Shown here: in pieces, positions 39,397 through 53,075 of the stretch | Numbering within the stretch: position 1 is the first letter of the stretch | How the letters are laid out: each line of letters opens with the position of its first letter | Assembly: GCF_014646055.1 (NCBI RefSeq) | Contig: NZ_BMMS01000010.1 | Location: 139,674-203,673, forward strand | Direction of reading: 5' to 3' | Length of the DNA: 64,000 bases | From: Wenjunlia tyrosinilytica | GTDB lineage: Bacteria > Actinomycetota > Actinomycetes > Streptomycetales > Streptomycetaceae | Notes under the pieces: model-generated | What the model was told of the DNA's origin: nothing | The model's input: only the letters and a program-made list of their open reading frames with translations | The model's database searches: none | Made by a program: the position numbers and the translations under genes

Positions 39397-40977
39397 TCAG
39401 CCGGAGTCGGATCCCGAGCCGGACTCCGGCGGCGGGGAGGGCGTCGTGTGCCTGGGGCGGATCCCGCGGCGTTCCAGGGGCTTGGTGGCCGGACCGTGCA
39501 GCACCGCGCCGTCGACGCCGAACCGGGAGCCGTGGCAGGGGCAGTCCCAGGTGCGCTCGGCGTCGTTGTACGCGACCACGCATCTGAGGTGGGTGCAGAT
39601 CGCGGAGACCGCGTGCAGGTCGCCGTTCTCGTCGCGGTGGACGGCGCACCGATCCCCGCTCAGGCGCACCACGGCTCCGCCGCCGGGCGGGATGTCGTCC
39701 ACCGACTCGATGTGGGCGGGGTGCAGCCGGTCGCCGACGAAGTGCCGGGCGACGGCGGCACCGGCCTTGAGGAGTTCGGCCGTCTCCACGGTGGGGTTGA
39801 TCCGCCGAGGGTCGTACACCGAGGCCCACGGCGGCCGGTCGCCGCGCACAAGTTCCCGCAGCAGCCTTCCGGCGAGGACCCCGCTGCTCATGCCCCAGCC
39901 GTTGAACCCGGTGGCGACATAGACGTGTTCGGCGCGGGGGTGGAAGTGGCCGATGTAGGGCAGCCGGTCGGTGCTGATGTTGTCCTGGGCCGCCCAGCGG
40001 TGGGTGATCTCGTCGACGCCGAATCGTTCCTTCGTCCAGGCGGCCAGCCGCTCGAAGCGCTCGGCCACCTCCTCGGTGCCGGGCCGGAAGGTCTCGCCGG
40101 TCACGATGAGCAGCCGCCGCCCCTCACCGTAGGGGGCCGTGCGCACCGAACGGGTCGCCTCGTCCGGGGTGATGTACATGCCCCGCGGATCCCGGTCGGC
40201 CGGAATCGGCGCGGCCACCACCAGCTCACGGCGCGGGATGAGCCGGGAGAACAGCATGGCGCGGTCGAAGACGGGGTAGTGCGTGGCGACGACGACGGTA
40301 CCCGCGGTGATCTCGACGCCGTCGTCGGTGGTGAGCCGGCAGGGCGCTGCCTCGTGCAGGCCGACCACCCTGGTCCGCTCGAAGATGCGCCCGCCCCGCC
40401 GGAGAAGGTCCTCGGCGAGCGCGAGCAGGTAGCGGCGGGGATGGAACTGGGCCTGCCCCTCCACCCGGACGGCCGCCGCGACCGGGAACGGCAGGTGGGT
40501 GTCGGTGGTGAAGGACGCGGCCAGGCCGGCGTCCTTCGCGGCCTCCGCCTCGTCCCGGAACTCCTCCACCCGATCGGCGGAGCCGGTGTAGGTGTAGGCG
40601 GGAGCGCGCTCGAACTGGCAGTCGATGCCGAGGCTCTGCGAGACGGCCTCGACGTGCTCCACCGCATCCTGCTGCGAACGCGCGTACAGGGCCGCCGCGT
40701 CGGCGCCGAACGACTTGCGGACATGACCGTAGATGAGGGTGTGCTGCGCGCAGAGCTTGGCCGTCGTATGGCCGGTCACCCCGGCGGCGATCCGGTCGGC
40801 CTCCAGCACCACCACGGAACGTCCGTCCCTGGCCATCTCCCAGGCCGTGCACAGCCCGGCGATCCCGCCGCCCACGACGGCCACGTCGGCGCCGACGGCC
40901 TCGGTGGCGCGCGGATGGTCGGTGGGCGCCGTGGACTCCATCCAGTACGAACCGGCCCTGCCCGGAAGTGCGCTCAC
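39397..40977 (-). CDS. FAD-dependent oxidoreductase fused to a Rieske [2Fe-2S] domain (526 aa)
   Basis: DAO-type flavoprotein: the Rossmann start DVAVVGGGIAGLCTAWEMARDGRSVVVLEAD, then GVTGHTTAKLCAQHTLIY, VVVATHYPVFD and EHVYVATGFNGWGMSSGVLAGRLL. The C-terminal ~110 residues are a Rieske domain with CTHLRCVVAYNDAERTWDCPCHGSRFGVDG, in which both CxH and CxxH ligand pairs are present. This fusion is known in actinobacteria and cyanobacteria and presumably passes electrons from a substrate amine or other donor; the substrate is unknown. GTG 40977 is chosen (VSALPGRAGSYWMES); ATG 40941 is an alternative. Divergent from a broken FAD oxidoreductase gene. Confidence 0.88.
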   Translation of the reverse strand: MSALPGRAGSYWMESTAPTDHPRATEAVGADVAVVGGGIAGLCTAWEMARDGRSVVVLEADRIAAGVTGHTTAKLCAQHTLIYGHVRKSFGADAAALYARSQQDAVEHVEAVSQSLGIDCQFERAPAYTYTGSADRVEEFRDEAEAAKDAGLAASFTTDTHLPFPVAAAVRVEGQAQFHPRRYLLALAEDLLRRGGRIFERTRVVGLHEAAPCRLTTDDGVEITAGTVVVATHYPVFDRAMLFSRLIPRRELVVAAPIPADRDPRGMYITPDEATRSVRTAPYGEGRRLLIVTGETFRPGTEEVAERFERLAAWTKERFGVDEITHRWAAQDNISTDRLPYIGHFHPRAEHVYVATGFNGWGMSSGVLAGRLLRELVRGDRPPWASVYDPRRINPTVETAELLKAGAAVARHFVGDRLHPAHIESVDDIPPGGGAVVRLSGDRCAVHRDENGDLHAVSAICTHLRCVVAYNDAERTWDCPCHGSRFGVDGAVLHGPATKPLERRGIRPRHTTPSPPPESGSGSDSG

Positions 40978-41247
40978 TCCGCCACCTTCTTCGTCCCGGC
41001 GCCGGAGGCCGACCGCGTCACGGTCGCCCTCCTGCCCCTCGTATGCCTCGTGGGTATGCCTTCGTGGGTATGCCTTCGTGCTCCTGGCGTGTCCACCAGT
41101 ACCCCCCGACCGGTGCGGCATACCCGCCGGTGGCCCGATTCCCCGTTTTCCGCCCCCCGCGCCGGGTACCCAGCGCCCGGCGACCCGCCGTCGTGAGGCC
41201 GCTGAGCGGGCCGGGAGCGGCAGAGCGGGCCGGGAGTGGAGGAGGCG

Positions 41248-42934
41248 ATGGACGCCGACGCGGACGCGATCGTGGTGGGCGCGGGCCCCAACGGCCTGGT
41301 GGCGGCGAACATCCTCAGCGACGCCGGGTGGCGGGTCCTGGTCCTGGAGGCCCAGCCCGTGCCTGGCGGCGGCGTACGCAGTGACCGCGGAGTCCATCCG
41401 GACTTCGAGAGCGACCTGTGCAGCTCGTTCTATCCGCTGGCCGTCGCCTCGCCCGCCATCAGGGCGCTGCGACTCGAGCAGTGGGGCCTGACGTGGAGCC
41501 ACGCGCCCACCGTCCTCGCCCACCCTCTGCCCGACGGCCGCTGCCCCGTCCTCGACCGGGACCTGGAGCGCACGGCGATGAGCCTGGACGCGTTCGCACC
41601 GGGCGACGGGCTGGCGTACGTGCGTCTGACCGGGCTCTGGGACCGGATCGGCGACGACCTCCTGCGCGCCCTGTTCACCCCGTTCCCCCCGGTGCGGGCG
41701 GGACTGGCGCTGGCCGCCGGGATGCGCGCCGCGGGGGGCCTGAGGCTGCTGCGGATGATGACGCTGCCGGTGCGGCGCCTGGGTGAGGAGGAGTTCGCCG
41801 GAGCCGGTGCGCCCGTGCTCCTGGCGGGCTGCGCCATGCACGCCGATTTCAGTCCCGAGTCCGCGGGCAGCGCCGCCTTCGGCTGGCTGATGGCGATGCT
41901 CGGCCAGAGGTTCGGCTGGCCGGTGCCGGCCGGTGGCGCGAGCGCGCTCACCACCGCCCTGGTGCGCCGCCCTGGAGGCCGGGGGCGGGAGCGTGCACTG
42001 CTCGACCCCCGCGCGGTCGGTGACCGTGAGGGACGGCCGCGCGGTCGCGGTGGTGACCGAGGACGGGGAGCCGGTACGGGCAGGGCGGGCGGTCCTGGCC
42101 GACGTACCCGCGCCCGCGCTGTACGGCGGGCTGGTCTCCTTCGACGACCTGCCACCGCGCACGCGCGACGACATCCGCCGCTTCCACTGGGACTACGCCA
42201 CCTTCAAGGTGGACTGGGCGCTGTCCGGCCCGATCCCCTGGACCGCGCCGGCGGCCGCCGGCGCGGGCACCGTGCATCTGGCCGAGGGAGTGGACCACTT
42301 GACGCGCTGCAACGCGCAACTGACCACCGGCCGGGTTCCCGACCGGCCGTTCGCGCTGCTGGGACAGATGACCACCGCGGACCGGCTGCGCTCGCCCGAG
42401 GGCACCGAGTCCGCGTGGGCGTACACCCATCTTCCGCAGCACATAAGGGGTGACGCCGGGGACGCCGGAATCCGGGGGAGATGGGGGCCGGGGGAGTGCG
42501 AGGCGATGGCGGAGCGGGTGGAGGCCGAGATCGAGCGGCTGGCCCCGGGGTTCCGCGACCGTATCGCCGCACGCCGTGTGCTGGCCCCCGCGGACCTCCA
42601 GCGGCACAACGCGAGCCTCCTCAACGGTGCCGTCAACGGCGGCACGGCCGCCGTGCACCAGCAGCTGGTCTTCCGGCCGGTACCGGGCTCCGGCCGCCCC
42701 GAGACACCGGTCACCGGCCTCTACCTGGCCTCCTCGTCCGCCCACCCGGGCGGCGGAGTGCACGGCGCCTGCGGGGCGAACGCCGCCCGCGCCGCGCTGC
42801 GCGGGCAGCGGGCGGTGACCCGCAAGGTCCTGGGCCCGGGGCTGGCGCGGGTGCAGCGGTCACTCGCCGGGGGACGCGGAGGGAGCGGGGGAGGCGGGGG
42901 AGGCGGAGAAAGCGGATCCGAGCGCCGGGAGTGA
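41248..42934 (+). pseudogene. Phytoene-desaturase-like FAD oxidoreductase, frameshifted
   Basis: The N-terminal part, from ATG 41248 behind GGAGGAGG, reads DAIVVGAGPNGLVAANILSDAGWRVLVLEAQ and stays family-like to GGASALTTALVRR. There one extra C in the run 41970-41972 shifts the frame. Family-like sequence resumes at once in another frame (LEAGGGSVHCSTPARSVTVRDGRAVAVVTEDGEPV) and runs to 42934, including the C-terminal FAD motif TGLYLASSSAHPGGGVHGACGANAARAAL. Removing one C restores a 561-residue protein, the normal length. It may be a recent loss, a sequencing error or a slippage site. The downstream SRPBCC gene is the usual neighbour. Confidence 0.85.
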
Positions 42935-42994
42935 TCCACCCGGCGGCGGGTACCCGGACCGGCACCGACGGCAGCCGAGGATCAGGTGAGACAC

Positions 42995-43462
42995 ATGGCC
43001 GCACGACATGTCCTGGTGAACAGGCCCCCGCAGGCGGTGTGGGCGGTGCTCAGCGACGGCGAGAGGTACAAGGAATGGGTCGTGGGCACCAAGCAGTCGT
43101 GGGAGGTGGAGGGGCACTGGCCCTCGGAGGGCTCCTCGATCGGCTGGACCGTGGACGCGGGGATCACAACGCTGCGGGGCAGCACCGTGGTGCGCATCTG
43201 CGAGCCGGGGCGCAGGCTCGAACTGGAGGCCCTGGCGGGGCAGCTCGGTTCCGCGCGCATTTCCTTCCAGATCATGCCGTGGGGCGGGGGCGCCCTGGTG
43301 ATCGTGGACGAACACCCCCTCAGCGGCCCGGGCGCCGCCCTGCACAACCTGGTCCTGGACGCCCTGCTGCAACTGCGGCACCGGCGCATGCTGGACCGGC
43401 TCGCCGAGGTCGTGGAGTCCTCCACTCCCGCCCCGAGGGAGAGGGAGGCGGCAGCCGCGTGA
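42995..43462 (+). CDS. SRPBCC (START-like) family protein (155 aa)
   Basis: Polyketide-cyclase/START-like ligand-binding fold: RHVLVNRPPQAVWAVLSDGERYKEWVVGTKQSWEVEGHWPSEGSSIGWTV, RRLELEALAGQLGSARISFQIMPWGGGALVIVDEHPLSGPGA and a C-terminal helix DALLQLRHRRMLDRLAEVVES that would pack over the cavity. It probably binds a hydrophobic molecule, perhaps a lipid or pigment handled by the adjacent oxidoreductase. ATG 42995 or GTG 42986 are possible starts. Convergent with the srs-like operon. Confidence 0.83.
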   Translation: MAARHVLVNRPPQAVWAVLSDGERYKEWVVGTKQSWEVEGHWPSEGSSIGWTVDAGITTLRGSTVVRICEPGRRLELEALAGQLGSARISFQIMPWGGGALVIVDEHPLSGPGAALHNLVLDALLQLRHRRMLDRLAEVVESSTPAPREREAAAA

Positions 43463-43647
43463 GCGGGCATCCACGATCCTGACGGGTCGTGCGACCCGCG
43501 TACGAGGTCCCTGTGCGGTGCCGGAGCCCCCGCTCCCAGCAGGCCGGGCACCGAGCTGCTGGACCCGCCCACCGGGGTGGTGGCGTCCTGTGTCCTCCTC
43601 GTGGGAAGAAGGCACGGCGGCCGCCCGAGCGGGGCCACCCGCCCCGT

Positions 43648-44661
43648 TCACTGGAGGGCGTGCACGGCGGCGTTGAAGAGCGGGGGGATCCGGGAGGCCG
43701 CCGGGACCACCAGGCGGGAGGCTGCCGGGTGGGCGCTCAGGCGGACGAGTCCTTCCGTCAGCAGGCGGTGGCGCCGCGAAAGCCCGCGCCAGCGTTGCTC
43801 GTAGTCCTGGGGGCGGCCCCGCGCCAGGCATCGCACCGCCGCCTGCGCCGAGGCCAGCGCCAGAGCCACGCCCTCGCCGGTCATCGCGTCCACGTATCCC
43901 GCCGCGTCGCCCACCAGGAGGACCCTGCCCGCCACGCGGGTGCGCACGCGGCGCCGCAGCGGGCCGGCGCCTCGGACGCCGCCCACCGGGGGACCGGCGA
44001 GGAGGGCGGCCAGCCGGGGAAAGCGGGCCAGATGCTCGTCGTACCCGCACCGGTCCGTGCTCAGCACGGCCACACCCACCAGGTCCTCGGCGACCGGCGT
44101 CACATACGCCTCACCACCTCGCGACCAGTGCACCTCGACGAAATCGCTCCACGGCCGCACCCGGTAGTGCCGCCGCAGCCCGTAGCGGCGTGGACGGCGG
44201 TCGGCCACGTCGAGCCCCAGCGACCTGCGCACCGGGGAGTGCAGACCGTCCGCCGCGATGAGCCACCGTGCCCGCAGCCCCGCGGCCCGGACCGTGTCCG
44301 AGCTCTGCTCGACGGCCTCGATCCTCCCGCGCACGACCCGCACCCCCAGCTCGGCGGCCCGCCGGTACAGCGCGGAGTGCAGCACCGTGCGCCGCACGCC
44401 CAGACCCGTCGCGCCCCGGAAGGCCGCCGTCGCCCGGCGCGGGCCCTGGACGTAGGCGATGCCGCGCAGCGGGTACCCGTCCACGTCCACGCCCAGGAAG
44501 CGCAGATGACGTGCCCCGCTCGGCATGATCCCCTCACCGCACGCCTTGTCCACCGGGGCCGTGCGCGGCTCGACCACCACGGCCTCCATCCCCGCCAGCG
44601 CGGCGTGGACGGCCGCGGCCAGCCCGCCCGGACCCCCGCCCGCCACCAGTACGTCGATCAC
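43648..44661 (-). CDS. srsC: FAD-dependent hydroxylase/reductase, SrsC-like (337 aa)
   Basis: Flavoprotein of the geranylgeranyl reductase/PHBH-like group: VIDVLVAGGGPGGLAAAVHAALAGMEAVVVEP (FAD GxGxxG type), DKACGEGIMPSGARHL, WLIAADGLHSPVRRSLGL (DG motif), GRVLLVGDAAGYVDAMTGEGVALALASAQ (GD motif). It follows the type III PKS and methyltransferase genes, the order of the S. griseus srsABC operon, where SrsC hydroxylates the alkylresorcinol ring. By analogy it would oxidise a phenolic lipid; a double-bond reductase activity is the alternative. GTG 44661 overlaps the methyltransferase stop (GTGA), so they are translationally coupled. Confidence 0.8.
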   Translation of the reverse strand: MIDVLVAGGGPGGLAAAVHAALAGMEAVVVEPRTAPVDKACGEGIMPSGARHLRFLGVDVDGYPLRGIAYVQGPRRATAAFRGATGLGVRRTVLHSALYRRAAELGVRVVRGRIEAVEQSSDTVRAAGLRARWLIAADGLHSPVRRSLGLDVADRRPRRYGLRRHYRVRPWSDFVEVHWSRGGEAYVTPVAEDLVGVAVLSTDRCGYDEHLARFPRLAALLAGPPVGGVRGAGPLRRRVRTRVAGRVLLVGDAAGYVDAMTGEGVALALASAQAAVRCLARGRPQDYEQRWRGLSRRHRLLTEGLVRLSAHPAASRLVVPAASRIPPLFNAAVHALQ

Positions 44662-45194
44662 CCGGACGCTCCCGCCGCCACCGGCTCGCCCGCCGAGCCG
44701 AGAGCCGTGTTCTCGCAGGCGATCCGTACCCCCAGCAGCACCCCGTTCAGCGCCGTGAACACCAGCGCGGTGATCCAGGCGCCGTGGACCAGCGGCAGGG
44801 CGATCCCCTCGGCCACCACCGCCACATAGTTGGGGTGGGACAGCCACCGGTACGGCCCCCGGTCCACCAACGGCAGTCCAGGAACGACGATCACCCGGGT
44901 GTTCCAGCGCGGCCCCAGCGTGCTGACGCACCACCACCGCAGCGCCTGGGCCGCCGCCAGCACTACGACCATGGGCACGCCCAGCGCGGCCACGAAGGGG
45001 CGCCCGCCGAGCCCCACCTCCGCCGCGCACCCGGCGAGCAACCCCGTGTGCAGGGCGACCATCACCGGATAGTGGCCCCTGCCCGACTCCACGGCACCAC
45101 GCGCCAGGCTCCACTCGGCGTTTCGGCGCGCGACCGCCAGCTCCGCGACCCGCTCGGCCGCCACGGCCATCACCACCAGCGTGTACCAGCTCAT
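44658..45194 (-). CDS. srsB: Isoprenylcysteine carboxyl methyltransferase-family O-methyltransferase, SrsB-like (178 aa)
   Basis: Membrane methyltransferase of the ICMT/PEMT type with about four hydrophobic helices (YTLVVMAVAAERVAELAVA, VMVALHTGLLAGCAAEV, FVAALGVPMVVVLAAAQAL, GIALPLVHGAWITALVFTALNGVLLGVRI). The SAM-binding signature is VPGLPLVDRGPYRWLSHPNYVAVVAEGIALPL. In the S. griseus srs operon the same family methylates the alkylresorcinol hydroxyl. The gene lies 16 bases after the PKS gene and overlaps the flavoprotein gene by four. Confidence 0.85.
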   Translation of the reverse strand: MSWYTLVVMAVAAERVAELAVARRNAEWSLARGAVESGRGHYPVMVALHTGLLAGCAAEVGLGGRPFVAALGVPMVVVLAAAQALRWWCVSTLGPRWNTRVIVVPGLPLVDRGPYRWLSHPNYVAVVAEGIALPLVHGAWITALVFTALNGVLLGVRIACENTALGSAGEPVAAGASG

Positions 45195-45210
45195 CGGCTC
45201 CCCGCTCCCC

Positions 45211-46272
45211 CTACCACCGCAGCAGGACCAGTTCCGAGCAGAAGCCCGGCCCCAGCGCGAGCATCAGACCCGGACTGCCCGCAGGAAGCCGCCGCCGCTC
45301 GAGGGTGTCGCGCAGCACATGCAGCACCGAGGACGAGGAGAGGTTGCCGACGCGTCCCAGCGAGTCCCAGGTGATCTCCAGCGCGCCCTCGGGCAGGCCG
45401 AGCGATTCCGCCACGGCCTCCAGGACCCTCGGCCCGCCCGGATGGCAGATCCAGGCGGCCACGTCCTTGGGCTTGAGCCCGTGGTCGTCCAGGAATTCCA
45501 TGACGTCGTCCGCGAGATGGGTGCGCACCACGTCCGGAACGGTGGAGTCCAGGACGACCCGGAAACCGCTGCCGGTGACGTCCCACCCCATGACCCGCTC
45601 GCTGTCGGGGTAGAGCCTGCTGCGGGTGGCCACCACGGTGGGCCCCGTGACCGCGGGCAGATGCCGCCCGGGGCCGCAGGCCACCACGGCGGCGGCTCCG
45701 TCGCCGAAGAGCGCCGTGGCCACCAGGTTGGCCCGCGAGGCGTCGTCGTGCTGGAAGGTCAGCGAGCACAGCTCCACCGACAGCAGCACCGCCACATGCC
45801 GGGGCCAGCCGCGCAGATAGTCGTGGAGCCGGGCGATCCCGGCCGCCCCCGCCACGCAGCCGAGGCCGAAGACCGGCAGGCGTTTGACGTCGGGGCGCAG
45901 GCCCAGCCGCCCGACGAGCCGGGCGTCCACGGACGGCGCCGCGACCCCGGTCACGGTGGTGAACAGCAGCAGGTCCACATCCCTGGGCGACAGGCCCGCC
46001 GCCCTCAGCGCCCCGCTGACCGCCCGGGCCCCGAGGTCGACGGCGGTGGAGATGAACCGGTCGTTGGCGGCGCCGAAGTCGGTCAGCTCGGCGTACTCGT
46101 CCAGCGGCAGTGCCATATGGCGGGTCCGCACCCCGGCGCTGCGGTGCAGACGGTCCAGGAGGCGGCGGTCTTCACCTGCGGGCAGGCAGGTGCGGGCCAC
46201 CATGTCGGTGATCTCGCGCTGCTCGTGCCGGTGCGGTGCCAAAGTCGCGTGGACTGCGGCGATGCGGGTCAT
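45211..46272 (-). CDS. srsA: Type III polyketide synthase, SrsA-like alkylresorcinol/pyrone synthase (353 aa)
   Basis: Chalcone-synthase-fold homodimeric enzyme. The catalytic triad is complete: Cys139 in [12 protein letters not shown], His277 in WICHPGG, Asn310 in [44 protein letters not shown] is characteristic of the bacterial alkylresorcinol/alkylpyrone group. It would extend a fatty acyl starter with malonyl units and cyclise it to a phenolic lipid. ATG 46272 ([13 protein letters not shown]) is the natural start; the longer frame is not family-like. It heads an apparent srsA-srsB-srsC operon and is divergent from a UbiA prenyltransferase. Confidence 0.9.
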   Translation of the reverse strand: MTRIAAVHATLAPHRHEQREITDMVARTCLPAGEDRRLLDRLHRSAGVRTRHMALPLDEYAELTDFGAANDRFISTAVDLGARAVSGALRAAGLSPRDVDLLLFTTVTGVAAPSVDARLVGRLGLRPDVKRLPVFGLGCVAGAAGIARLHDYLRGWPRHVAVLLSVELCSLTFQHDDASRANLVATALFGDGAAAVVACGPGRHLPAVTGPTVVATRSRLYPDSERVMGWDVTGSGFRVVLDSTVPDVVRTHLADDVMEFLDDHGLKPKDVAAWICHPGGPRVLEAVAESLGLPEGALEITWDSLGRVGNLSSSSVLHVLRDTLERRRLPAGSPGLMLALGPGFCSELVLLRW

Positions 46273-46432
46273 GGGATTCCCACGTCGGAGGGCGTCGGAC
46301 GCTTTCCAATGTGTCCACCGCGCGTCCCGGCCATGCTCGATGTCCCCCGTCCGGCGCTGCCGACGCCGTCCTCTCCCCGGCTCCCGGCGTGGCCGCGGGG
46401 CGGCGGCGCGGGCCGCGTCTACCATCGCCGGC

Positions 46433-47302
46433 GTGGGCGCCCCGAACCGAACACCCCCCGGTAGCGCGGCCACACCGCCGTACCGGCGGACGGTGGGCCT
46501 GCTGAGGGCCTGCCACCCTGGCCCCAGCGCCGCGGTGACCCTGCTCGCGACCGGACTGGCCCGGAGTGCGGGTCAGGACACCGGGGGCTGTCTGCGCGTG
46601 GCCGCCTGTGTGCTCGCGGGACAGCTCTCGGTGGGCTGGTGCAACGACGCCGTGGACGCGCGGCGTGACACCGCCGCCGGGCGCCCCGGGAAGCCCGTGG
46701 CGTCAGGAGCCGTGGACGCCGCCACCGTCCTGGCCGCCGCGCTCGCCGCGCTGGCCCTCACCGTGCCGCTGTCCTTCCTGTGCGGCCTGCTCGCCGGGGC
46801 CGTCCACCTGGTCGCCGTCGGCGCGGCATGGGGGTACAACCTGCGCCTCAAGGCCACGGCGCTGTCCTGGCTCCCGTACGCGGTGGGCTTCGGCGGCCTG
46901 GCCGGCTTTGTCGCGCTGGGCCTGCCCGGCAACCCCCGGCCGACCTGGTGGGTCGTCGTCGCGGCGGCGCTGCTGGGTGTCGGGGCGCATCTGGCCGATG
47001 TGCTCCCGGACATCGGGATGGACCTGGCGAACGGGGTACGGGGCTGGCCCCAGCGTCTGGGCGCGGCCAGGGTGCGGCGCCTGCTGCCGCTCCCGCTGGT
47101 CGCCGCCTCCGCCGTCCTCGTCCTCGCCCCTCCCGGGCCGCCGGGCACCGTGGGCCTCATCGCGCTCGCGGCGGCGGCGGTGACCGCGTGCGCGGGCGCC
47201 GCCCTGAGCGGTGAGCGGCCGAGGGCCCCGTTCCCCGCGGCGGTCGCGGTGGCGGCGATCGACGTGGCGCTGCTGCTCTCCAGCGGCGCCACGATCGTGT
47301 GA
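46433..47302 (+). CDS. UbiA family prenyltransferase (289 aa)
   Basis: Integral membrane enzyme transferring a prenyl group to an aromatic or other acceptor. The two Mg2+-diphosphate motifs are intact: NDAVDARRD (from residue 71) and DVLPDIGMD. Around eight hydrophobic segments alternate with them, ending [24 protein letters not shown] 46433 ([10 protein letters not shown]) is the start that fits the family. It sits head-to-head with the srs-like operon across 160 bases; whether the acceptor is the phenolic lipid made there is a guess, and no prenyl diphosphate synthase is near. Confidence 0.88.
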   Translation: MGAPNRTPPGSAATPPYRRTVGLLRACHPGPSAAVTLLATGLARSAGQDTGGCLRVAACVLAGQLSVGWCNDAVDARRDTAAGRPGKPVASGAVDAATVLAAALAALALTVPLSFLCGLLAGAVHLVAVGAAWGYNLRLKATALSWLPYAVGFGGLAGFVALGLPGNPRPTWWVVVAAALLGVGAHLADVLPDIGMDLANGVRGWPQRLGAARVRRLLPLPLVAASAVLVLAPPGPPGTVGLIALAAAAVTACAGAALSGERPRAPFPAAVAVAAIDVALLLSSGATIV

Positions 47303-47326
47303 GCCCGTCGTCCGCGCCCTCCTACG

Positions 47327-47420
47327 GGCAGGGCAGGGCCGCCCCATGGGCAGGGCAGGATCGGGCGGGGCAGGGGCCGGTGGGGCAGGGCAGGGTCCGG
47401 CGGGGCCAGGGCAGGGCCGC
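47327..47420. repeat. GGGCAGG-rich low-complexity tract
   Basis: Irregular repeats of GGGCAGG and GGGGCAGGG (at least seven) fill the gap between the UbiA stop and the small membrane protein. Non-coding and strongly strand-biased (G on the top strand). Confidence 0.8.
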
Positions 47421-47431
47421 GCTCGTACCGC

Positions 47432-47602
47432 TCAGCGGGCCGTCCGCCCGCTGCGCCGGTGCGCGAGATGGAGTCCCGCCCAGATCAGATCGCCCACGAG
47501 TACGAGTACACCGATGACCAGCAGATAGGTCAGGCCCTCGGCGGCGGCGCCGATCAGCCCCAGGACCATGGCGACGATGATCAGGAACAGGAACAGGCTC
47601 AT
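47432..47602 (-). CDS. Small hydrophobic membrane protein (56 aa)
   Basis: Two membrane segments fill most of the protein: MSLFLFLIIVAMVLGLIGAA, then a short acidic turn (AEG), then LTYLLVIGVLVLVGDLIWAGL, ending in a basic tail HRRSGRTAR. Streptomyces genomes hold many such short hydrophobic, stress-associated proteins next to PRC-barrel genes; function unknown. GGGGGTG lies upstream of the ATG. It follows the PRC-barrel gene by 15 bases, so they are probably co-transcribed. Confidence 0.75.
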   Translation of the reverse strand: MSLFLFLIIVAMVLGLIGAAAEGLTYLLVIGVLVLVGDLIWAGLHLAHRRSGRTAR

Positions 47603-47617
47603 GGCACCCCCTTCCGC

Positions 47618-47974
47618 TCAGCGGCGGGCGAGTCGGCGCTCGCCGCCCGCGCCCGCCCGGTAGGTCAGGCCGTAGTGCTCGAAGACGCCCGCCTCGTCCT
47701 GCGCGAGGAGCTCGCCGTCGACGTCGATCGAGGGAGCGTCCTTGACCTGCTTTTTGTCGAAGGGGACCGTCAGGTGCCCCGGGCTCACCGTGGCACCGTG
47801 CAGGGGGACGAAGACCAGCCGCTGGCGGGTCAGCATTCCCGTCTTGACCGTCGCGAAGGACGGCTGATCGGTCCCGGTGTCGACATAGATCGCCTCGAGG
47901 TCGCCGATCTTGCCGCCGTCGGACCCCACGACCGCGTAGCCGCGCCACTGACGGATGTCCTGGGCCTCGAACAT
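47618..47974 (-). CDS. PRC-barrel domain protein (118 aa)
   Basis: A single PRC-barrel: [79 protein letters not shown], then a short helix ([16 protein letters not shown]). Members are small stress-linked proteins in actinobacteria, thought to bind RNA or protein partners in some lineages. AGGAGGGCTCC precedes the ATG. Head gene of a two-gene unit with the small membrane protein; divergent from the large hybrid kinase. Confidence 0.87.
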   Translation of the reverse strand: MFEAQDIRQWRGYAVVGSDGGKIGDLEAIYVDTGTDQPSFATVKTGMLTRQRLVFVPLHGATVSPGHLTVPFDKKQVKDAPSIDVDGELLAQDEAGVFEHYGLTYRAGAGGERRLARR

Positions 47975-48404
47975 GGAGCCCTCCTGTCCTCGCACACCAC
48001 CGCTGACACCTCTTGTAGGCATCGCTACCCCGTACCGCGCGGTGTACATCAAGCTTGCGCCGCCCGAGAAGGGCGGAACAGCCGCGGCTGATCCGATTGC
48101 GGCCGTCCGGGCCATCTCCTCCCGGAGTGCCCCGGCATCCGGCGCAGCCGCCGCCCCGCGTCCGGCCGGCCAGGGGTGGTGGAGGAGCCGCGGTCGGTGG
48201 TGGAGCGGCCACAGGGTGGCTCGAAGGCGGCTTCCCGCGCCCCGGTGCGCCGTCTTTCCTCGCTTCACGGTGGCCGAGGGGGAGACGGCTCGTGGAATCA
48301 TGGACCCAGGCCCGCTTGGGAGAACAGGCGGTCCGCAAGACCGGTCCGTCGTGCTTCGCCGACGGGTGGAATGGTTGTACGCGGGCAAGCTTGTGAGGGC
48401 GGGC
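47975..48404. other. Divergent region upstream of the hybrid histidine kinase
   Basis: 430 bases without a convincing gene. It must hold promoters for the PRC-barrel unit and the kinase. The kinase frame is open through most of it but the sequence is not family-like. No clear inverted repeat or canonical promoter was found. Confidence 0.5.
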
Positions 48405-52988
<4,584 letters not shown>

Positions 52989-53075
52989 CCGGCCGGATGC
53001 GGGGCAGGGGCGCGGTCGAGGACACCGAGGAGCGACACCGTTGAGTCCGTCACCCGTGGCAGTGGGAGCCCGGCC

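Noticed and set aside
41236-42453. Treating the two overlapping frames at 41236-42453 and 41933-42934 as two separate genes
   Set aside because: Protein similarity runs continuously across the single extra C at 41970-41972, and the second frame lacks its own ribosome binding site or FAD-binding start. One frameshifted gene explains both.
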